From Actinomycetota bacterium (lineage in GTDB: Bacteria; Actinomycetota; Humimicrobiia; Humimicrobiales; Humimicrobiaceae), in assembly GCA_023379515.1 (NCBI GenBank), contig JAMCQQ010000176.1, positions 1 to 5,016 on the forward strand: DNA of 5,016 nt, written 5' to 3'. The position numbers and the translations under genes were made by a program. The notes below the pieces were generated by a model. It was not told where the DNA came from and searched no databases. It saw nothing but the letters and a program-made list of their open reading frames with translations. Positions 1-5,016 of this stretch are shown here, piece after piece (within the stretch, counting starts at the first letter, position 1; each line of letters begins with the position of its first letter).

Positions 1-183
1 GTAACTGAATTTATGGACAAGACCTCTATATTTAAAGAAGTAATTTTAAGTCTGAAAATTGTTGCAAGAAATACTACGCCTGAAAAAATAAACAATGTCA
101 TAAAATCTGCCAGGAAATATAGCCTTGTTGCAGAGTCAATTAAAGCTGAAATTAAAATAGAACCTGAAATAAAAATTATTTAA
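1..183 (+). CDS. OsmC/Ohr-like family protein, C-terminal fragment (5' end outside window)
   Basis: The frame is open from base 1 to the TAA at 181-183 and gives 60 residues, so only the C-terminus is visible. The pattern fits the end of an OsmC-fold protein: a beta strand (FKEVILSLKIVAR), a helix (TPEKINNVIKSARKYSLVAES) and a final beta strand rich in alternating I/K/E (AEIKIEPEIKII). In OsmC/Ohr peroxide-reducing proteins the helix usually begins a 'YCPV' motif whose Cys is the second redox cysteine. Here the matching stretch reads KYSLVAES, so Ser stands in place of Cys, and the visible part contains no Cys. If the alignment is right, this is a non-peroxidatic OsmC-like protein or a diverged paralogue. 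No hairpin terminator is evident after the stop. The next readable element is the convergent epimerase remnant. The family call rests on recalled motif pattern only; the N-terminal half is not available to confirm it. Confidence 0.5.
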   Translation, partial: VTEFMDKTSIFKEVILSLKIVARNTTPEKINNVIKSARKYSLVAESIKAEIKIEPEIKII

Positions 184-221
184 AAATTAAATTTAAAAAT
201 AATTATTCTCCTTAAACCATT

Positions 222-436
222 TTATGTTATCTTCAATTGTTTAATTGTAAATATGGGCTTACCCCGGCTTAATTTATAATATACAGGAGTAACAAAAGCA
301 ACTGCATAAGCCAGCCCATATTAGATATTTTAAAATCATAAGGCCCTATTACTGCAGTCGGACATACTATTACTGCATTCAGTCCTTCTCTGGTGGCTTC
401 CTTAACTGCAAGGCTTGCCATAGGGTTTTATGTGCC
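222..436 (-). pseudogene. Remnant of NAD-dependent epimerase/dehydratase (extended SDR) gene
   Basis: Two pieces of one family are readable in different frames on the minus strand. Piece one runs from about 436 down to the TAA at 269-271, with ATG at 421. It contains ASLAVKEATREGL followed by NAVIVCPTAVIGPYDF and KISNMG, which is the region after the catalytic YxxxK helix of dihydroflavonol-reductase-like extended SDRs (typically 'GLxxVIVxPxxxxGPxD'). Piece two, in another frame and ending at the TAA at 222-224, reads AFVTPVYYKLSRGKPIFT. This matches the C-terminal 'AP-YYKL---KPLFT' segment of the same proteins. In intact relatives these pieces are separated by roughly 75-80 residues, which are missing here. 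An in-frame TAA lies just upstream of ATG 421, and the N-terminal Rossmann domain and active site are absent. This is therefore a dead gene with nonsense, frameshift and deletion. The 437-617 stretch shows no recognisable remainder of it. Confidence 0.75.
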
Positions 437-617
437 AAAAATTGTAAATTATTAGAATATAGCTAGTTAAATATTTTACTGTTAATACAATAAAAGTAAC
501 AATCTACTATAAGGTTATCCATAATGAAGACAATGGAGTAGTATATAAAATCAAAAGGTAGCTCTCATATTTTAAAGTAATTTTAGTATAATGGAATTGT
601 AATGTCTCCTTTATTGA
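437..617. other. AT-rich non-coding stretch
   Basis: No gene-like frame is seen on either strand between the epimerase remnant and the aldolase stop codon. A TATAAT hexamer occurs on the + strand at 587-592, but no good -35 box or downstream + strand gene goes with it. On the minus strand an AAAGGAGA ribosome-binding-like sequence (605-612) follows the aldolase stop closely, with no usable ATG/GTG/TTG start behind it. No GC-rich hairpin with a T run is seen, so no terminator can be called for the aldolase. Confidence 0.5.
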
Positions 618-1433
618 TTATAAGGCCTGTATTATGTATTTTTCAAAAGCTTCTTTGCTCCTTAACCCCTCATTTATTACAGCATTTAAAGCCTTTACCA
701 GTGCATAGGGATTTTCAGACATAAATATGTTTCTTCCAAATATTATGCCCCTTGCACCTGCAGCTGCCGTATCATATGCCTTATTTAATATATCAAGCTC
801 ACTATTTAGTTTTTCTGCACCTATTGAAAATACAGGTACTGGCGTATTTTCTACAATTTCAGAGAAATTATTTGTATAAAATGCTTTTACAAGATCTGCT
901 CCAAGCTCAGCCATTATCCTTGACACTCTTTTGACCTTAAGAAAAAGATTGTCTGGAGTTATCTCTTTATGTTCGACTACGTAGCATTCACCTATAAGGG
1001 GAATTCCAAGCTTTTCCTTCTGTCTTACGACTTCTGAAAAAAGGACAACGTTTTTTGTCTCCATTTCTTCATCACTGTTTTCAAGAAACAGGGAGCATAT
1101 AACTATTTCTGCTCCCGCATTTACTGCATCTTCAACATTTGCAGCAATTCCTGTATAGCCTTTCCTGTACCCAAGGGGATAATAAAAAGCGCTTGACCAG
1201 TTAATGCGCACAACCGGTATGGGTGCATTCTTATTTGTAAAAAGGTCCCAGTTTCTAAGCAGTGAATACCTTGACAGAAGCAGCGCATCTGTATCAAGGC
1301 ATTTTTCTATGGCTTTTCTTGAGTCCTTTATACCGGACTGATCGCCGTATTCAAGCACATGATCAATTGCAGATATTACAAGGTTTTTTTTGCCGTTAAA
1401 TAATTTTTTGATCTTTAAATCGATTCCTGACAT
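618..1433 (-). CDS. Class I aldolase, DeoC/LacD/FbaB-LsrF-type
   Basis: This 271-residue TIM-barrel enzyme is expected to cleave or form a carbon-carbon bond in a sugar (phosphate) through a lysine Schiff base in the cytoplasm. Visible landmarks are ISAIDHVLEYG near residues 20-30 (the family's strand-1 Asp-His region), IGECY at about 147-151, ELGADLVKAFYTNN at 176-189 with Lys183 as the likely Schiff-base lysine (compare 'LGADIVK--YT' in LsrF/FbaB relatives), VFSIGAEKL at 201-209, and GARGIIFGRNIF at 226-237 forming the usual phosphate-binding turn. Length matches the family (about 260-300). The ATG at 1433 is preceded by GAAGGAAGGG with a short spacer, which supports this start. The PII gene ends 140 bases upstream on the same strand, so cotranscription is possible. 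The family includes fructose-bisphosphate, tagatose-bisphosphate, sulfofructose-phosphate and AI-2-phosphate processing enzymes. I cannot tell the substrate, although the mutarotase and GntR regulator nearby favour a catabolic sugar role. Confidence 0.85.
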   Translation of the reverse strand: MSGIDLKIKKLFNGKKNLVISAIDHVLEYGDQSGIKDSRKAIEKCLDTDALLLSRYSLLRNWDLFTNKNAPIPVVRINWSSAFYYPLGYRKGYTGIAANVEDAVNAGAEIVICSLFLENSDEEMETKNVVLFSEVVRQKEKLGIPLIGECYVVEHKEITPDNLFLKVKRVSRIMAELGADLVKAFYTNNFSEIVENTPVPVFSIGAEKLNSELDILNKAYDTAAAGARGIIFGRNIFMSENPYALVKALNAVINEGLRSKEAFEKYIIQAL

Positions 1434-1573
1434 ATGGTTTCCCTTCCTTCTGTAGTTATATTAGATTAGTTACTTTTAAAAATAATTAAAATTCATGTTT
1501 TAGTTTATCTTTAAGCCATTGTTAAAAATACTACATACTGTCCTGTGACATCTGTATTTTTCTCCTTTATCTT

Positions 1574-1914
<341 letters not shown>

Positions 1915-2025
1915 TTAGATCAAGACTCCTTGTTGTTAGGATTGTTAATTATATATATTGTTTTTTATCCAACATAGACATAGATAAATTTAAAAACATT
2001 TACAATAAAATTTTTTTATATATAC

Positions 2026-2065
2026 TTATGTACATAACTATAATAAATCTGATTATTTTTTGCAA
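2026..2065 (-). promoter_or_regulatory. Predicted sigma-A type promoter for PII, with palindromic operator candidate
   Basis: Read on the minus strand, TTGCAA (2060-2065) and TATAGT (2037-2042) are separated by exactly 17 bases. They match the vegetative consensus at four and five of six positions. Immediately downstream, covering the expected transcription start, is TTATGTACATAA (2026-2037), a perfect 12-base palindrome. A repressor bound there would block transcription initiation. The promoter is predicted by pattern only, and AT-rich DNA yields chance matches. Confidence 0.45.
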
Positions 2066-2283
2066 CACCTAATTAATAGGAAAAAATATTTGGTTTGAAA
2101 CCTAGGAATCAATTGATAAGAGACAGACGATAAAAATTTAAATGCGTTTTAAAAAGGCTGATAAAAGCATGGAAAAACAGTGCCTTATAAAATTTATAGA
2201 TTTAATTTAAAGAATTCTACTAAAAAATAGTAAGAATTTAAAGTTTACAGATTTAAATTTTTATGATATATAAGATCTAATAC

Positions 2284-2312
2284 TTGTTTAGTTGTATATT
2301 TATGTATATAAT
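2284..2312 (+). promoter_or_regulatory. Predicted promoter of the GntR regulator, overlapped by operator candidate
   Basis: TTGTTT (2284-2289) and a perfect TATAAT (2307-2312) are spaced by 17 bases and lie about 40 bases before the gntR start. The -10 box is overlapped by TTATGTATATAA (2300-2311), which differs at one position from the palindrome at the PII promoter. Autorepression through this site would be typical for GntR/HutC regulators, but binding is inferred. Confidence 0.5.
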
Positions 2313-2352
2313 TCTTCCTAAAAATTTTATTTAATAATTGTGATGGTGCAAT

Positions 2353-3084
2353 ATGGAAAATGATTTTATAGACAAATCCTCTCCTTTGCCATACTACATT
2401 CAATTGAAAAATATTTTATTGGATAAAATAAGCAGTGGAGAATTTTCAGATGGAAAATTGAGTTCCGAGCATGAACTGGCAAAGAAATATGATATTACTG
2501 TAACTACTGTACGGAAAACGTTATCTGAACTGAAAAATGAAGGCAGAATTTATAAGGTAAAGGGTTTGGGAACCTTTATAAATAAACCAAAACTTGAACT
2601 GGATATAAGCAAATATTTAAGCATTGGCAGGGAGTTACGACAAAGGGGTATTAATGAAAAGATTGATGTGGTCAATAAGAAGGTAATAAATTTTGAAAAA
2701 ATGGATCATAGGGGATTTGTCATTAAAAACCCCAGTGAAAAAGTAATTCTTATTGAGAGAGTAAGATTAATTGATAATGAACCTACACTTTTTGAAAGAC
2801 TGTATTTTAATTATGACATATGTTCAAGCCTTTTGAATCATGCTTCAGATGGGTTAATGTATGATTACCTGATCAATGAAGTAAAAATCAGGTTTTCCAA
2901 CATTGAAGAATATGTAGAACCAGTAAATTTGGGATTGGAAGAATCCAAATATCTGAAGGTGAAAAAAGGTTCAGCAGCTTTCTTTATCATGAAAATCTCA
3001 TATGCATTTCCCGACAAATGGATTGAATTTACTAATACATATATTAGCGGGGATAAATGCAGATACCATGTCAGCATCAGATAG
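2353..3084 (+). CDS. GntR family transcriptional regulator, HutC/UTRA subfamily
   Basis: This 243-residue protein has the standard two-domain plan. Residues 10-77 form the winged helix-turn-helix: PLPYYIQLKNILLDKISSGE, then LSSEHELAKKYDITVTTVRK (equivalent of 'LPSE-eLa--y-VSr-TVR') and a wing ending KGLGTFI. Residues of about 90-240 form the UTRA ligand-binding domain, ending in KKGSAAFFIMKISY and WIEFTNTYISGDKCRYHVSI. UTRA domains bind small effectors, often sugar phosphates or amino-acid breakdown products, and release the protein from DNA. Length is typical (about 240). The ATG at 2353 is chosen because the fold begins soon after it; the ribosome-binding site (GATGGTG) is weak. The gene sits divergent to PII/aldolase and just upstream of the mutarotase and aminotransferase, so it is the likely local regulator. 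The effector is unknown. Confidence 0.92.
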   Translation: MENDFIDKSSPLPYYIQLKNILLDKISSGEFSDGKLSSEHELAKKYDITVTTVRKTLSELKNEGRIYKVKGLGTFINKPKLELDISKYLSIGRELRQRGINEKIDVVNKKVINFEKMDHRGFVIKNPSEKVILIERVRLIDNEPTLFERLYFNYDICSSLLNHASDGLMYDYLINEVKIRFSNIEEYVEPVNLGLEESKYLKVKKGSAAFFIMKISYAFPDKWIEFTNTYISGDKCRYHVSIR

Positions 3085-3110
3085 CAACTCTTGTTTGAAA
3101 AAACTTATTT

Positions 3111-3155
3111 AAGTGCTAATAAGATGGCCGAAGTTCTCGCATTACACTTCTTTTT
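3111..3155 (+). terminator. Possible weak terminator after gntR
   Basis: AAGTGCTAAT (3111-3120) can pair with ATTACACTT (3141-3149) with one bulged C, and the stem is followed by CTTCTTTTT-like T-rich sequence. The loop is long (about 20 bases) and the stem is A/T-rich, so this is weak. A second small hairpin, ACTCA-AGGC-TGAGT (3196-3209), followed by ATTTT, is an alternative. Confidence 0.3.
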
Positions 3156-3220
3156 GCACTAATTTCATGAAAAAGTATTAAATATTTTTCGATTCACTCA
3201 AGGCTGAGTATTTTAATTGG

Positions 3221-3251
3221 TTGTGTTATTTGGAATCTAACAAAATATATT
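3221..3251 (+). promoter_or_regulatory. Weak promoter candidate upstream of the mutarotase
   Basis: TATATT (3246-3251) resembles a -10 box and TTGTGT (3221-3226) a -35 box, but the spacing of 19 bases is poor. ATACATA at 3256-3262 is the reverse complement of the TATGTAT core found at the two 12-mer operator candidates, which hints at shared control but is short enough to be chance. The 229-base gap after gntR has no gene-like frame. Confidence 0.25.
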
Positions 3252-3313
3252 ACCGATACATACTAGAGTAAAGTAGTTAACACAAATGTATTAAAAAAGG
3301 CGGATAATAAAAA

Positions 3314-4411
3314 GTGAAAGAAAATTTCAAAAATCAGTATCACCACACAAGGAATTATGGCTGCAGATTTAAGGAAATAATTGAGAACGGTTACCGCTCC
3401 CTTGTTCTGGAAAATAAAAAAATAAGGGTATCTGTTTATCTTGACAAGGGTTCGGATATCTATGAATTCCTTTATAAGCCCGAAGATATTGATTTCATGT
3501 GGAAAAGCCCCATTGAGCTGGATGGTAAACGGAAAACCCCATTTACAAAAGAAAGTCCCAGGGGAAATTTTCTGGATATTTATGAGGGCGGCTGGCAGGA
3601 TATGCTGCCTACAATAGGTGATCAGGTAAGCCTGGGCAAGACTGAAATGGGAGTACATGGGGAATTATTTACACTGCCGTTTAAATATATTGTTGAGGAA
3701 GACAGTCCCGAAAAAGTTGCAATTAAGCTTTTTACCAGAATGCAGAGAACACCGTTCTTTATCGAAAAGCGGTTAATTATCAATGAGAATTCAACCTGTC
3801 TTGAAATCGAAGAAACTGTTACAAATGAGGGGGATGAAGCATTTAATTTCAGCTGGGGCCAGCATCCGGCAGTGGGCATTCCCTTTCTGGATGAGAATTG
3901 CATAATAGATGTACCGAAAGCAAAAAAGGCAAAAACTTATAAGGAAAGCTTATCTCCAAATCAGATTGTTCCGCTGGATAAGGAATTTCAGTGGCCTTTT
4001 ATAAAAAGCGCTAGCGGAAGCACTTTTGATTTAAGCAAAATAATGGCAGCGGATTCCAGAACTGCATACATTGTATATCTGGAAAATGTTGTTGGGGGCT
4101 GGTATGGAATAACAAATCCAGAGATGGGTTTGGGTTTTGGAATGGTCTGGGATAAAAATGTTTTCAAACATCTATGGATGTGGATGGTTTACAGGGGAGT
4201 TTATGGGTATCCGTGGTATGGAAGGACATACAATGTCGCACTCGAACCATGGTCTTCTCTGCCGGATAATTTTAATGAAGTTTTAAAAAATAAAGATTTT
4301 CTATCGCTTAAACCCGGTCAGTCAATTAAATGCAAATATGCTGCAATAATATATAATTCAAAGAAGCGGATAAACGGGTTTGGAAGAAATTATATTCCAG
4401 TTTTTAAATAG
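3314..4411 (+). CDS. Aldose 1-epimerase-like protein (galactose mutarotase fold)
   Basis: This 365-residue protein has the layout of the COG2017-type mutarotase fold, expected to interconvert alpha and beta anomers of a sugar in the cytoplasm. Visible landmarks are YEGGWQDMLPTIG at 90-102, VHGELFTLPF at 114-123, WGQHPAVGIPFL at 181-192 and YNVALEPWSS at 306-315. By analogy with GalM, His115, His184 and Glu311 are the likely active-site residues, with Glu311 as base; this assignment is by motif, not by structure. Trp/Tyr-rich stretches (HLWMWM, YPWYGR) would line the sugar pocket. There is no signal peptide. The GTG start at 3314 is preceded by AAGGCGG about 10 bases away, and no ATG in this frame occurs near it. 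The aminotransferase follows 91 bases later on the same strand, so they probably share a transcript. The specific sugar is unknown. A purely binding, non-catalytic role cannot be excluded. Confidence 0.75.
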   Translation: MKENFKNQYHHTRNYGCRFKEIIENGYRSLVLENKKIRVSVYLDKGSDIYEFLYKPEDIDFMWKSPIELDGKRKTPFTKESPRGNFLDIYEGGWQDMLPTIGDQVSLGKTEMGVHGELFTLPFKYIVEEDSPEKVAIKLFTRMQRTPFFIEKRLIINENSTCLEIEETVTNEGDEAFNFSWGQHPAVGIPFLDENCIIDVPKAKKAKTYKESLSPNQIVPLDKEFQWPFIKSASGSTFDLSKIMAADSRTAYIVYLENVVGGWYGITNPEMGLGFGMVWDKNVFKHLWMWMVYRGVYGYPWYGRTYNVALEPWSSLPDNFNEVLKNKDFLSLKPGQSIKCKYAAIIYNSKKRINGFGRNYIPVFK

Positions 4412-4502
4412 GAATTTTTTCTAAGTTCACCTTTATCTTTGTACCCATGACAGAGGCAATATAAAACTATAGGTAAAAATAAAAATGTGAAGGGGAGAAA
4501 AT

Positions 4503-5016
4503 ATGAATTTTTCCGAATCAGAAAGATTATACGAAGAAGCAAAAAGTCTCTCTCCTGGAGGGGTTACAAGTGAAAAGCAACCGTTAAAATTTATTGCGGG
4601 TAAATATCCGATATTTTTAAGCCATGGCAGGGGTTCCCATACATGGGACGCAGACGGCAATGAATTTATTGACTGGGTATGCTCGTACGGCCCTCTTGTA
4701 CTGGGCCATAACAACCAAAATGTAGACAATGCTGTAATAGAAAACATAAGGAATGGGTTTTGCTTTACACTTTTTCATCCCATACACAACGAGCTTATAA
4801 AAAAGCTTCTTGGCATCATGCCCTGGTTTGACATGGCAAAGCTACTAACAAGCGGATCAGATACAACTGCAGCAGCAGTAAGAATTGCAAGGGGGAGCTA
4901 CCAAAGCCTGGATTTTTAGAAGGTGTAAAAGAAATAACAAAGACAAATGGTGCAGTGCTTATATTTGACGAGATAAGGAGCGGCTTAGGGTAGCAATGGC
5001 AGGTGCCCAGCCAATA
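4503..5016 (+). pseudogene. Class III aminotransferase, glutamate-1-semialdehyde aminomutase-like, broken and truncated by window end
   Basis: The first frame (4503-4919) gives 138 residues. It opens with SERLYEEAKSLSPGGVTS, continues WDADGNEFIDWVCSYGPLVL and GHNNQNVDNAV, and reaches [18 protein letters not shown], the PLP-phosphate contact region of HemL-like enzymes. After the run of five G's at 4891-4895 the meaningful frame changes, and the product jumps to [15 protein letters not shown] and [14 protein letters not shown] (4895-4984). In HemL the matching motifs are about 80 residues further on, so the HGH and EP-containing middle of the PLP domain is missing. A third frame then continues [10 protein letters not shown] (4987-5016), as if one T were lost at 4985-4986 (GGC TTT AGG expected). 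The catalytic lysine would lie beyond the window. The start is well supported: AAGGGGAG sits five bases before the ATG. As it stands this cannot make an active aminotransferase. The Asp of FDE, which holds the PLP ring nitrogen, is retained. Confidence 0.8.

Larger units (their letters stand above)
1915..2352. other. Divergent intergenic region between PII and gntR
   Basis: This gap of 438 bases is very AT-rich and carries outward promoters for both flanking genes, each overlapped by a near-identical 12-mer (listed separately). It also holds a small inverted repeat GGTTTGAAACC at 2092-2102, a pair of near-identical 13-mers (2193-2205 and 2244-2256), and an imperfect A/T hairpin between those copies (about 2207-2243). 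The PII transcript would have a leader of about 115 bases and the gntR transcript one of about 35-40 bases. The longest ATG frame I noted (22 codons from 2142) lacks a ribosome-binding site, and I do not regard it as a gene. Confidence 0.6.

Noticed and set aside
587..592. TATAAT hexamer on the + strand
   Set aside because: No convincing -35 box and no + strand gene follows; expected by chance in AT-rich sequence.
752..934. 60-codon + strand frame inside the aldolase
   Set aside because: It is antisense to a well-conserved aldolase, has Leu/Gln/Tyr-rich low-complexity content and no recognised motif.
1510..1573. Possible extension of PII after its stop, ending in VTGQYVVFLTMA
   Set aside because: PII proteins normally end where the TAA at 1574 lies. 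The following frame is short and unrecognised; it was considered as an amtB start but the match is too poor.
2142..2210. 22-codon frame MRFKKADKSMEKQ... in the divergent region
   Set aside because: There is no ribosome-binding site and no family resemblance, and the region is AT-rich.
3263..3903. Minus-strand frames of 131 and 93 codons opposite the mutarotase
   Set aside because: The + strand protein carries family motifs throughout this span; the antisense frames show none.
4433..4747. 104-codon minus-strand frame opposite the aminotransferase start
   Set aside because: The + strand frame has a strong ribosome-binding site and HemL-like motifs; the antisense frame has none.

Overview
The window is AT-rich and its coding parts have strong Shine-Dalgarno sites (AAGGGGAG, GGAAGGG, AAGGAG) and many AGA/AGG and ATA codons. 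This fits a low-GC Gram-positive of clostridial type, or another AT-rich anaerobe. The taxon is an inference from composition and gene families. I see no rRNA, tRNA, CRISPR array, insertion sequence or origin.

Layout. Positions 1-183 hold the C-terminal end of an OsmC/Ohr-like protein on the + strand. Facing it at 222-436 (-) is a decayed NAD-dependent epimerase/dehydratase gene, with two conserved pieces in different frames and the sequence between them lost. An intact class I aldolase of the DeoC/LacD/LsrF type follows at 618-1433 (-). Upstream of it on the same strand, 1574-1914, is a PII-type nitrogen regulator (GlnB/GlnK family). It is almost full length, but one base is missing from an A run, so no single open frame shows it. 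A 438-base AT-rich gap with divergent promoters separates it from the + strand genes: a GntR/HutC-family regulator (2353-3084), an aldose-1-epimerase-like mutarotase (3314-4411), and the start of a class III aminotransferase related to glutamate-1-semialdehyde aminomutase (4503-5016). The aminotransferase has an internal deletion and a second frameshift, and runs off the window.

How it may work together. GntR/HutC regulator, mutarotase, aldolase and class III aminotransferase look like a small carbohydrate or amino-sugar catabolic locus. The regulator probably senses a sugar phosphate or similar ligand through its UTRA domain. The substrate cannot be read from the sequence. Two near-identical 12-mers (TTATGTACATAA and TTATGTATATAA) overlap the predicted start regions of the PII and gntR transcripts and are the best operator candidates for autoregulation and divergent control.

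The most striking general point is that three of the seven coding units are broken: an epimerase with deletion, frameshift and nonsense change; PII with a one-base homopolymer loss; and an aminotransferase with a deletion of roughly 80 codons and a one-base homopolymer loss. The epimerase looks like true decay. The one-base losses could be real or could be sequencing/assembly errors. I found no clear previously undescribed system.
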